Assembly (NCBI GenBank): GCA_028826165.1
Contig: JAPDFW010000061.1
Coordinates: 186,001 to 250,000 of the forward strand
Direction: 5' to 3'
DNA length: 64,000 bases
DNA from: Anaeramoeba ignava
Lineage: Eukaryota > Metamonada > Anaeramoebidae
Under the pieces are notes generated by a model. It did no database searches. It saw nothing but the letters and a program-made list of their open reading frames with translations, and was not told where the DNA came from. Shown one piece after another: positions 21,401 to 32,097 of this stretch (position 1 is the stretch's first letter; the number at the start of each line of letters is the position of its first letter). The position numbers and the translations under genes are program-made.

Positions 21401-22858
21401 AAAACAGAATCAAAAAAACAACCCAAACATAATAAGGATAAACATCATCAACAAGATTCGTTTAACCAAATAAATCAAATTCAATATGCAAATCAAAATC
21501 AAATGAACCAAGTTAGCGATCAATATCAAAATCAATTTCCAAATCAAGAAAAAGGAAAGCATAAAAATAAATCAAATCAAAATCAAAATCAAAATCAAAA
21601 TCAAAGTCAAAGTCAAAGTCAAAATCAAAATGATAAAGAAAATGAGAATGAAACAAACTCAAAAAAAAAACATGGACATAAACATAAACATAAACATAAA
21701 CATGAGAACAAAGATATAAACGAACAAATTTCAAATCAAAATCAAAATCAAATCCAACAAAAAGAAAGCAATAAAAACAAAAAGCCGAAAAAAAGCAAAA
21801 ATCAAAATCAAAATCAAAATCAAAATCAAAATCAAAATCAAATTCAAAATCAAAGTGAAAGTCAAAGTCAAAGTCAAAGTCAAAGTGATAATGAGAATGA
21901 AACAAACCTAAAAAAAGAACATAGGCATAAACATAAACATAAACATAAACATAAACATGGACACAAAAAAAAACAGAATAATATGCAAGATTCAAATCAA
22001 GATCCAACTCAATTTCAAGATCAAAATCAAAATCAAAGTGAAAGTCAAAGTCAAAGTCAAAGTGATAATGAGAATGAAACAAACCTAAAAAAAGAACATA
22101 GGCATAAACATAAACATAAACATAAACATGGACACAAAAACAAACAGAATAATATGCAAGATTCAAATCAAGATCCAACTCAATTTCAAGATCAAAATCA
22201 AATTCAAGATCAAGAACAAAACATGGATTACAAACAACATGAGAAAAAACATAAACATAAAAAAGAAAGGAATAAATTAGATCAAAATCAAAATCAAAGT
22301 GAAAGTCAAAGTCAAAGTCAAAGTGATAATGAGAATGAAACAAACTTAGAAAACAAGGATGGACATAAACATGGACATAAACATAAACATAAACATAAAC
22401 ATAAACATAAACATGAGGACAAAGATCTAAACGAACAAATTTCAAATCAAAATCAAAATGAAATTTCAAATCAAAATAAAAATCAAATCCAACAAAAAGA
22501 AAGCAATAAAAACAAAAAGCCGAAAAAAAGCAAAAATCAAAATCAAATTCAAAATCAAATTCAAAATCAAAGTCAAAGTCAAAGTGAAAGTGAAAATCAA
22601 AGTCAAGGTGATAATGAGAATGAGAATGAAACAAACCCAAAAAAAAAACATGATAAAAAACATAAACATAAACATAAACATGAGAACAAAGATATAAACG
22701 AAAAAATTCAAAATCAAAAAAAAGAACAAAAAAATGATAAAAAACATAAACATAAAAAAGAAAAGAATAAATTAGATAAAAATCAAGAACAAAATCAAAA
22801 TCAATCGAAAACAAAAAGAAAACATGGAAAAAAACATGGAAACAAAAAACATAATTAA
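18465..22858 (+). CDS. Zinc-domain / CCCH family protein with long Lys/His tail, intact
   Basis: The clearest intact member: exons 18465-18626, 19877-20180 and 20538-22858 total 2787 nt and give 928 residues with no break. Exon 1 (CTFC, HH-x-C, CFQC, CGVC) is only 54 codons. Exon 2 starts after CCAG and carries MCSFLQKGWC ... CPKFYKGESC ... CPYAH. Exon 3 supplies C-R-N-E ... RCKDKMCPYEH. The tail has Met/Pro/Asn repeats, Tyr-Ser and Asp-Ser repeats, basic KGKESKQK repeats, then several units of Gln-Ser repeats, DNENETN, a run of Lys-His dipeptides and ENKDINEQISNQ, ending KRKHGKKHGNKKHN. CCCH fingers usually bind RNA (family knowledge). The Lys/His runs could drive nuclear retention, metal binding or condensate formation (inference). 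The 1.25-kb first intron hosts a hairpin-rich insert. Confidence 0.8.
18870..19285. mobile_element. Hairpin-rich insert with CpG island in intron 1 (possible non-autonomous element)
   Basis: Inside intron 1 of the 18465 gene the hexamer repeat is interrupted by ~400 bp of unlike sequence. It has a near-perfect hairpin (AAAATTTACAGAAGAATAA and its complement, 18880-18922), a second related hairpin in inverted orientation (18959-18994), and a palindromic 37-bp block at 19174-19210 with arms TTTTTCAC / GTGAAAAA enclosing the densest CpG cluster in the window. No open reading frame of note lies within. The structure fits a MITE-like insertion, but target-site duplications could not be fixed because the flanks are repetitive. 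Confidence 0.4.
19290..19876 (+). repeat. Rest of intron 1 of the 18465 gene, hexamer repeat
   Basis: AAAATC, AAATTC and AAAATT hexamers run up to the CCAG acceptor at 19876. A similar tract precedes the insert (18680-18865). Confidence 0.65.
20181..20537 (+). repeat. Intron 2 of the 18465 gene
   Basis: GTAAGAAAAATC to GAAATAG. It holds AAAATC hexamers and a duplicated TTGAAA repeat block (20370-20450). Confidence 0.65.
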
Positions 22859-23110
22859 ATTCCACTTTTTCAATTTTCAAAAAAGAAAAGAAATTAAGCA
22901 ATTTATTTTACTTTTTTTATTCAAAAATCAATTTATCTTTTTTCAATTCCCAAAAAAAAGGAAAAATGAAATAATTTTAATTTCTTTTTATTTTCAAAAA
23001 ATTAAAAAATAAAAAAAAAGAAGAAAGTGGAATTTTAATTTAAAAAAAAAAGAAAAAAGAGGAAAAAATTTTTTTCATTTTTCATTTTTTTTCCTTTTTC
23101 TTTTCAAAGG
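22859..23110. promoter_or_regulatory. Intergenic region with inverted arms (type example)
   Basis: AAATTCCACTTTTTC lies immediately after the stop codon and its reverse complement GAAAGTGGAATTT lies at ~23023-23035, 87 bp before the next ATG. Almost the same ~250-bp region follows the genes ending at 27192 and 35104, so it has been copied with the family. It may hold transcript-end and promoter signals. Confidence 0.5.
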
Positions 23111-26100
23111 ATGGATCGTTGTTCAATTTGTCGCCAAACAAAACAAATATCACACAAATGCCCAAAAACTGGTTTTCTTTTTTGTGAAAAATGTTTTGGG
23201 AATTTAGCTCCAGATTTGATATGTCCATTTTGTCACCCAAAACCTGACCAAAATAATAAAAAAAAAGAAAATCAAGTAAAATAACAAAAAACAAAATCAA
23301 TTTCTTTTTTTCTCCAATTCTCATTAAAAATCAAAATCAAAATCAAAATCAAAATCAAAATCAAAATCAAAATCTAAATCAAAACTAAATTCAAATTCAA
23401 ATTCAATATCAAATTCAAAATCAAAATCAAATTCAAAATCAAAATTAAAATCAAATCCAATATAAATCCAAAATCAAAATCAAAATCAAAATCAAAATCA
23501 AAATCAAAATCAAAATCAAAATCAAAATCAAAATCAAAATCAAAATTAAAATCTAAATCTAAATCAAAATCAAAATCAAATTCAAAATCAAATTCAAAAT
23601 TAAAATTAAAATCAAAATCAAAATTAAAATTAAAATCAAAATCAAAATCAAAATCAAAATCAAAATCAAAATCAAAATCAAAATCAAAATCAAAATCTAA
23701 ATCTAAATCAAAATCAAAACCAAAATCAAATTCAAATTCAAATTTAAAATCAAAATCAAAATCAAAATCAAAATCAAAATCAAAATCAAATCAAAATCAA
23801 AATCAAAATCAAAATCTAAATCAAATTCAAATTCAAATTCAAAATCAATTTCAAAATCAAAATAATTCAATATCAAATTAAAAATTGAAAATTAAAATTA
23901 AAATTAAAATCAAATCCAATATAAATCCAAAATCAATATCAAAATCAAAATCAAAATCAAAATCAAATTCAAATTCAAATTCAAAATTCAAAATTCAAAA
24001 TTAAATTTGAAATCAAAATCAAAATCAAAATCAATATCAAAATTAAAATCAAAATCAAATTCAAAATCAAAATCAAAATCAAATTAAAATTCAAAATCAA
24101 AATTAAAATCAAAATTAAAATCAAAATTAAAATCAAAATTGAAATCAAATTCAAATTCAAAATCAAAATCAAAATCAAATTCAAAATCAAATTCAAAATC
24201 AAATTCAAAATCAAATTCAGAAACAAAAAAGAGAATATGATGATTCCAAAATGTGCTCTTTGTTAGAAAAAGGATGGTGTAATTCTTTTGAGCATTATAA
24301 AGAAAATGATAAAACAAAACATCCACCAAGTAAAATAGTATGCCCTAAATTTTATAAAGGGGAATCATGTAATTCATCTAATTGTCCATATGTTCATCCA
24401 AGAGCTGAAGATTTTTTGGAATGGAGAAATAAAATTTTAAGTCAAGATCCAAATGTTCAAGATATTAAAAAAACTAATTGTTTTTTCCTTGATCAAAGAA
24501 AAAAGCGTGATAAAAAAGGTAAGAAAAATCAAATTAAATTTTTCCTTCAATTTTAAAAATTCAAAATTGGAAAAAAACAATTTTAATAATTTTTTTATTT
24601 TAAATAGAATGTCGAAATCACAAATCGGGTTTTCTTAAAGGTTTGAGAATTTGTGAAAATAAAATGTGTGCATTTGAACATAAAAAATTTCCACCTAAAT
24701 TAAAATCAAAAATGAATGATTATCTTAAAAAAGATTCCAATAAAACTGATTTTGATCAAAATTCAAATCAAGAATTAACTGATGATGCAATTAACCAAAA
24801 TCAAAATCAAAATCAAAATCAAAATCAAAACCAAAATCAAAATAAAAATCAAAATCCAAATTCAATGCAAAATTCAATTCAAAATTCAATTCAAAATTCA
24901 ATTCAAAGTCAATATAAATATGAATATCAAAATGAATCAAATAGAAAAAAACCGAAAAAAAATTCAACTTCAACTCCAACTTCAAATTCAACTTCAACTT
25001 CAACTTCCGACCGTACAATATCTTCACCAATAGATTCAGATTCAGATTCAGATTCAGATTCAGATTCAGATTTAGATTCGGAATTAGATCAAAATCAAAA
25101 TCAAAATCAATTTCAAAATCAAAATCAAAATTCAGATTCAAATTCCGACCGTACAATATCTTCACCAATAGATTCAGATTCAGATTCAGATTCAGATTCG
25201 GATTCGGAATTAGATCAAAATCAAAATCAAATTCAAATTCAAAATCAAAATCAAAATCAAAATCAAAATCAAAATCAAAATCAAAATCAAAATCAAAATC
25301 AAAATCAAAATCAAGATTCAAATTTAAAAATCCAGCAAATTATAAACCAAAATCAAATTCAAAATCAAAATAAAATATTTGAAGGATATAAATCTCTTTT
25401 AAATTCAAATACTTTTTATGATTTCAAAATTATAATTGATTCTAATAATACAGAAATTAAATGTCATAAAGCAATTCTTTATTCTCAACTTCAATTCTTC
25501 AAAAATTATTTTAAAGAACAAAATTCAAATGAATTTCATTTTGAAACAGAAAATGAAAAAGATGTGAAAGAAGTTATCAATTTTATTTATACAAATCAAA
25601 TTAATTTAAATTTAAATAATTTAATTGAAATTTGGTTTATTTCACAAAAATTAGAATATGAATTATTAATTAATTTAACTGAAAAAATAATTCTAAATCA
25701 AATTAATGAAAATTTAATTTTAGAAAGTTTAATCAAAAGTGAAAAACTTCAAAGAAACAAAATTAACAAAAATTTTAAAGAATTTATTCAAAAAAACTTT
25801 CAAAAAATAATTTTAAATGATAAAATATTTGAATTATCAATTCATAAAATTGAAGAAATAATTGAAATTGGAATTGAAAATCAACAACCAACATTTGAAT
25901 TACTTTCTTTATTAACAAATTTTTCAAATAGATATCAAAATTTCCAAATACAAAAACAAATTCAAAATCAAAATCAAAATCAAATTCAAATTCAAAATCA
26001 AATTTCAAAAAAACATAAAACAATTCCAAAAGAATTACCAATTTTAAATCAATTTAGTTCTTTTTTGACAAATATTGAAAATATGTTCTCAATCCAACAA

Positions 26101-27192
26101 AAACAACAACTTCAAAATTTACCAAATCAATTCATTAATTTTATTTCCCAAACACATCAAGATTATCAAAAATCAAAACAAACAACAATTTCAAATCTAT
26201 TATCAATATCAAAATCAAAATCAAAACCAAAATCAAATTCAAAACCAAAATCAAATTCAAAACCAAAACCAAAACCAAATTCAAAACCATCAAAATTGGA
26301 TCAAATAACCCAACAAAATCAAATTCAAAATCAAAATCAAAATCAAAATCAAAATCAAAATCAAAATCAAAATCAAAATCAAAGTGAAAGTCAAAGTCAA
26401 AGTCAAAGTGATAATGAGAATGAGAATGAAACAAACTCAGAAAAAAAACATAAACATAAACATAAACATAAACATGAGAACAAAGATATAAACGAACAAA
26501 TTTCAAATCAAAATGAAAATGAAATTTCAAATCAAAATCAAAATCAAATCCAACAAAAAGAAAGCAATAAAAACAAAAAGCCGAAAAAAAGCAAAAATCA
26601 AAATCAAAATCAAAATCAAAATCAAAATCAAAATCAAAATCTAAATCAAAATTAAAATCAAAATCAAAATAAAAGTCAAAGTCAAAGTCAAAGTGATAAT
26701 GAGAATGAAAATGAGAATGAAACAAACCCAAAAAAAAAACATGGGCATAAACATAAACATAAACATAAACATGAGAACAAAGATCTAAACGAACAAATTT
26801 CAAATCAAAATCAAAATGAAATTTCAAATCAAAATAAAAATCAAATCCAACAAAAAGAAAGCAATAAAAACAAAAAGCCGAAAAAAAGCAAAAATCAAAA
26901 TCAAAATCAAAATCAAAATCAAAATCAAAGTGAAAGTGAAAATCAAAGTGATAATGAAAATGAGAATGAAACAAACCCAAAAAAAAAACATGGGCATAAA
27001 CATAAACATAAACATAAACATGAGAACAAAGATATAAACGAAAAAATTCCAAATCAAAATCAATATCAAGAACAAAAAAATGATAAAAAATATAAACATA
27101 AAAAAGAAAAGAATAAATTAGATCAAAATCAAAATCAAAATCAAACGAAAACAAAAAAACATGGAAAAAAACATGGAAACAAAAAAAAATAA
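23111..27192 (+). CDS. Zinc-domain / CCCH / BTB-BACK protein, with an in-frame TAA before its Lys/His tail
   Basis: Exons 23111-23275, 24221-24518 and 24608-26655 sum to 2511 nt (836 residues). Exon 1: CSIC, H-x-C, CEKC, CPFC-H. Exon 2 starts after TTCAG (KQKREYDDSKMC...) and has MCSLLEKGWC ... CPKFYKGESC ... CPYVH. Exon 3: C-R-N-H ... CENKMCAFEH, Ser-Asp and Asn/Gln repeats, then a BTB domain (FYDFKIIIDSNNTEIKCHKA, ~25425-25600) and BACK-like helices to ~25960, Asn/Gln repeats and Lys/His units. A TAA at 26653 ends the frame inside a hexamer (CAA changed to TAA). The same frame then stays open for 179 codons with the standard tail, ending at 27192. Either a recent nonsense change or readthrough. 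Confidence 0.75.
23276..24220 (+). repeat. Intron 1 of the 23111 gene, hexamer repeat
   Basis: GTAAAATAAC opens the intron; AAAATC hexamers with AAATCT, AAATTC and AAAATT variants fill 23330-24220; it ends AAATTCAG. A ~70-bp stretch near 23840-23920 is shared with intron 2 of the 12452 gene. Confidence 0.7.
24519..24607 (+). other. Intron 2 of the 23111 gene, 89 nt
   Basis: GTAAGAAAAATC to TTTTAAATAG with no hexamer expansion. The same short intron is found in the genes at 36063 and 41184 and probably represents the ancestral form. Confidence 0.75.
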
Positions 27193-27448
27193 TTAAATTC
27201 CACTTTTTCAATTTTCAAAAAAGAAAAGAAATTAAGCAATTTATTTTACTTTTTTTATTCAAAAATCAATTTTTCTTTTTTCAATTTCTAAAAAAAAGGA
27301 AAAATGAAATAATTTTAATTTCTTTTTATTTTCAAAAAATTAAAAAATAAAAAAAAAGAAGAAAGTGGAATTTTAATTTAAAAAAAAAAGAAAAAAGAGG
27401 AAAAAATTTTTTTCATTTTTCATTTTTTTTCCTTTTTCTTTTCAAAAG
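27193..27448. promoter_or_regulatory. Intergenic region with inverted arms
   Basis: Near-identical copy of 22859-23110: AAATTCCACTTTTTC just after the stop codon and GAAAGTGGAATTTTAATT at ~27361, followed by the pyrimidine tract up to the ATG at 27449. Confidence 0.5.
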
Positions 27449-29019
27449 ATGAACCAATGTTCAATTTGTCACCAAACAAAACAAATATCACACAAATGCC
27501 CAAAAACTGGTTTTCTTTTTTGTGAAAAATGTTTTGGGGATTTAGCTCCAGATTTGATATGTCCATTTTGTCATCCAAAACCTGACCAAAATAATAAAAA
27601 AAAAGAAAATCAAGTAAATAACAAAAAAACAAAATCAATTTCTTTTTTTCTCCAATTCTCATTAAAAATCAAAATCAAAATCAAAATCAAAATTAAAATC
27701 AAAATCAAAATCAAAATCAAAATCAAAATCTAAATCAAAATCAAAATCAAAATCAAAATCAAAATCAAAATCAAAATCAAAATCAAAATCAAAATCAAAA
27801 TCAAAATCAAAATCAAAACCAAAATCAAAATCAAAGTCAAATTCAAATTCAAAATCAAATTCAAAATCAAAATCAAGATTCAAATTCAAAAATACAGCAA
27901 ATTATAAACCAAAATCAAATTCAAAATCAAAATAAAATATTTGAAGGATATAAATCTCTTTTAAATTCAAATACTTTTTATGATTTCAAAATTATAATTG
28001 ATTCTAATAATACAGAAATTAAATGTCATAAAGCAATTCTTTATTCTCAACTTCAATTCTTCAAAAATTATTTTAAAGAACAAAATTCAAATGAATTTCA
28101 TTTTGAAACAGAAAATGAAGAAAATGTGAAAGAAGTTATCAATTTTATTTACACAAATCAAATTAATTTAAATTTAAATAATTTGATTGAAATTTGGTTT
28201 ATTTCACAAAAATTAGAATATGAATTATTAATTAATTTAACTGAAAAAATAATTCTAAATCAAATTAATGAAAATTTAATTTTAGAAAGTTTAATCAAAA
28301 GTGAAAAACTTCAAAGAAACAAAATTAACAAAAATTTTAAAGAATTTATTCAAAAAAACTTTCAAAAAATAATTTTAAATGATAAAATATTTGAATTATC
28401 AATTCATAAAATTGAAGAATTAATTGAAATTGGAATTGAAAATCAACAACCAACATTTGAATTACTTTCTTTATTAACAAATTTTTCAAATAGATATCAA
28501 AATTTCCAAATACAAAAACAAATTGAAAATCAAAATCAAAATCAAATTCAAATTCAAAATCAAATTTCAAAAAAACATAAAACAATTCCAAAAGAATTAC
28601 CAATTTTAAATCAATTTAGTTCTTTTTTGACAAATATTGAAAATATGTTCTCAATCCGACAAAAACAACAATTCAAAAATTTACCAAATCAATTCATTAA
28701 TTTTATTTCCCAAACACATCAAGAAGTTGAAAAATCAAAACAAACAACAATTTCAAATCTATTATCAACACCACAAACAATTCAAAACACAAAAAATCAA
28801 TCAAATTCAAATTCAAATTCAAATTTAAAATCAAAATCAAAATCAAATTCAAAAAAAGAGCAAAATCAATTTCGTAAAAACAAAATTCCCAAAAGCAGAT
28901 TCAGATTCAGATCCAGATCAGATCCATTTAGAAAATCGATGATTAAACAAAAATAGAATCAAAATCTAAATCTAAATCTAAATCCGATATAGATTCACAA
29001 AAAGATCAAAACAATTAAA
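27449..29019 (+). CDS. Zinc-domain / BTB-BACK protein lacking CCCH exons
   Basis: Exon 1 27449-27613 is almost identical to exon 1 of the previous gene (CSIC, H-x-C, CEKC, CPFC-H). No CCCH exon follows. A phase-0 acceptor at ATACAG (27897) joins it to 27898-28956, a BTB-BACK domain nearly identical to the one in the 23111 gene (FYDFKIIIDSNNTEIKCHKA). The sum is 1224 nt, 407 residues. The open frame ends at 28956 after a shift into Arg/Phe/Ser repeats. The next 60 bp, in another frame, encode SDIDSQKDQNN, matching the true end of the 47765 gene (stop 53780), so the last ~30 residues are probably frameshifted. It looks like a deletion derivative that lost exons 2 and part of 3. Confidence 0.65.
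27614..27897 (+). repeat. Intron of the 27449 gene, AAAATC hexamers
   Basis: GTAAATAAC to ATACAG. The interior is AAAATC hexamer repeat; it becomes similar to the coding Asn/Gln tract upstream of BTB in the 23111 gene, so part of it may instead be exon. Confidence 0.5.
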
Positions 29020-29097
29020 ATTTAATCCAAAAAAAAGGAATTTCCTTTTAATTTCCTTTTAATTTTCAAAAAAGAAAAATGAGAAAAAAATAAACAA

Positions 29098-31200
29098 TAA
29101 AATTAATTAAAATATTTTATTTATTAATTTATTTAATTTTTAATTATAACTAATTTATCATTTTGCAATAAAATTAATTAAGAAAGGATTTTAAAAAATA
29201 ATTTATTATTAATATTAAATTAAAATTATTAAAAATAATGAAATAAAATTAATTAAAATATTTTATTTATTATTTTGTTTAATTTTTAATTATAATTAAT
29301 TTAATATTTTGCAATAAAATTAATCAAAAAGGATTTTAAAAAGAATTTATTATTAATATTAAATTAAAATTATTAAAAATAAAGAAATAAAATTAATTAA
29401 AATATTTTATTTATTATTTTATTTAATTTTTAATTATAATTAATTTATTATTTTGCAATAAAATTAATTAAAAATGATTTTAAAAAGAATTTATTATTAA
29501 TATTAAATTAAAGTTATTAAAAATAAACAACAAAATTAATTAAAATATTTTATTTATTATTTTATTTAATTTTTAATTATAATTAATTTATTATTTTGCA
29601 ATAAAATTAATTAAGAAAGGATTTAAAAAGATTTATTATTAATATTAAATTAAAATTATTAAAAATAAAGAAATAAAATTAATTAAAATATTTTATTTAT
29701 TATTTTATTTAATTTTTAATTATAATTAATTTATTATTTTGAAATAAAATTAATTAAAAATGATTTTTAAAAAGAATTTATTATTAATATTAAATTAAAG
29801 TTATTAAAAATAATGAAATAAAATTAATTAAAATATTTTATTTATTAATTTATTTAATTTTTAATTATAATTAATTTATTATTTTGCAATAAAATTAATC
29901 AAGAAAGGATTTAAAAAGAATTTGTTATTAATATTAAATTAATATTATTAAAAATAAAAGAAATAAAATTAATTAAAATATTTTATTTATTAATTTATTT
30001 AATTTTTAATTATAATTTATTTATCATTTTGCAATAAAATTAATCAAGAAATGATTTAAAAAGAATTTATTATTAATATTAAATTAAAATTATTAAAAAT
30101 AAAGAAATAAAATTAATTAAAATATTTTATTTATTATTTTATTTAATTTTTAATTATAAGTAATTTATTATTTTGCAATAAAATTAATCAAGAAATGATT
30201 TAAAAAGAATTTATTATTAATATTAAATTAAAATTATTAAAAATAAACAAAAATTAATTAAAATATTTTATTTATTATTTTATTTAATTTTTAATTATAA
30301 TTAATTTATTATTTTGCAATAAAATTAATCAAAAAGGATTTAAAAAGAATTTATTATTAATATTAAATTAATATTATTAAAAATAAATAAACAAAATTAA
30401 TTAAAATATTTTATTTATTAATTTACTTAATTTTTAATTATAATTAATTTACAATTTTGCAATAAAATTAATCAAAAAGGATTTAAAAAGAATTTATTAT
30501 TAATATTAAATTAAAATTATTAAAAATAAACAAAAATTAATTAAAATATTTTATTTATTATTTTATTTAATTTTTAATTATAATTAATTTATTATTTTGC
30601 AATAAAATTAATTAAGAAATGATTTTAAAAATAATTTATTATTAATATTAAATTAAAATTATTAAAAATAATGAAATAAAATTAATTAAAATATTTTATT
30701 TATTAATTTACTTAATTTTTAATTATAATTAATTTACAATTTTGCAATAAAATTAATCAAAAAGGATTTAAAAATAATTTATTATTAATATTAAATTAAA
30801 ATTATTAAAAATAAACAAAAATTAATTAAAATATTTTATTTATTATTTTATTTAATTTTTAATTATAATTAATTTATTATTTTGCAATAAAATTAATTAA
30901 AAATGATTTAAAAAGAATTTATTATTAATATTAAATTAATATTATTAAAAATAATGAAATAAAATTAATTAAAATATTTTATTTATTATTTTATTTAATT
31001 TTTAATTATAATTAATTTATTATTTTGCAATAAAATTAATCAAAAATGATTTTAAAAAAGGATTTATTATTAATATTAAATTAAAATTATTAAAAATAAT
31101 GAAATAAAATTAATTAAAATATTTTATTTATTATTTTACTTAATTTTTAATTATAATTAATTTACTATTTTGCAATAAAATTAATTAAGAAAGGATTTAA
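29098..31200. repeat. Satellite array, about 15 copies of a ~143-bp AT-rich unit
   Basis: The marker TTTTGCAATAAAATTAAT recurs near 29165, 29311, 29455, 29598, 29742 (one base changed), 29886, 30031, 30175, 30316, 30459, 30599, 30744, 30884, 31027 and 31171, a mean spacing of 143 bp. Units contain AATTAATTAAAATATTTTA and TTATTATTAATATTAAA. No coding capacity. A shorter array of the same unit lies at 53915-54590. Confidence 0.9.
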
Positions 31201-32097
31201 AAACTTTTTTTATTTTTTTTTTTTTGTTTTTTTTTTAAATTAAAAATAAGAAAGAAAAAAATTCAATAAAAATTTCAAAAACAAAAATATAAAAAAAAAT
31301 AAAAAGAAAATGTTAATTAAAATGTAAAATAATTTATTTACATAATTTATAAAAAGATTTTATTATCTAAATTAATTCAAAAATGATTTAAAAATAAATA
31401 TAAATTTAATTCCAAAAAAATTCAAATTTAAATTAATTTTATTTCCAAAAATTTAAATAAAATTAAATAATAATATTTAATTAAATTTAAATTAAAAATG
31501 ATTTTGAAATAAATTAATAATATAAAATATAATTTTATTATTTATTTTCCTTATCAAATAATTTAATCAATTTTAATCTAAATTTAATCAAAAAATTAAA
31601 TAATAAAAATTAAAATTAAAATATAAAATAATTTATTCAGATAATTTATAAAAATATTTTATTATCTAAATTAATTCAAAATTGATTTAAAAATGAATAT
31701 AAATTTAAATCAAAAAAAAACAAAATTTAAATTTAATTTTATAAAAAGAAAATTAAAGAATAAGAAAGATTTAAAGAATAAAAATCAATTTATTCCAAAA
31801 TGAAAATAAAAATTTAAAAAGAATCTATAAATAAAAATTAATTAAAAAATAAATAAAACAAAATCAATTTTTGATAAAGATTTAAATTTAAAATGAATTA
31901 TTTCTAATTTATCAATTATTTTATAAAAATCAAAAACAAAATCAAAATAAAATAAAACAATTTTTGATTTGGATTTAAATTTTCCTTTTTTGATTTTTTA
32001 AAAAAAAGAAAAAACGGAAAAATAAAAATAATAAAAAATCAAATTTTCCATTTTTTTCCATTTTTTTATTTTCATTTTTTTCCTTTTATATTTATAA
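31201..32097. repeat. Non-coding AT-rich flank, duplicated at 54585-55440
   Basis: No gene is seen in this stretch. It contains two internal ~300-bp related segments (each with TTTATTATCTAAATTAATTC). The same sequence with small indels follows the second satellite array, showing that array plus flank were duplicated together. The last ~120 bp are promoter-like T-rich sequence before the kinase gene. Confidence 0.75.

Noticed and set aside
21513-22901. Long minus-strand frame rich in Tyr-Val and Phe-Asp
   Set aside because: It mirrors the Lys-His, Asn-Gln and Asn-Glu repeats of the intact plus-strand gene, which has splice-consistent upstream exons.
29098-31200. CRISPR-like array
   Set aside because: The ~143-bp units are contiguous and nearly identical throughout, with no unique spacers; this is a satellite in eukaryotic DNA.
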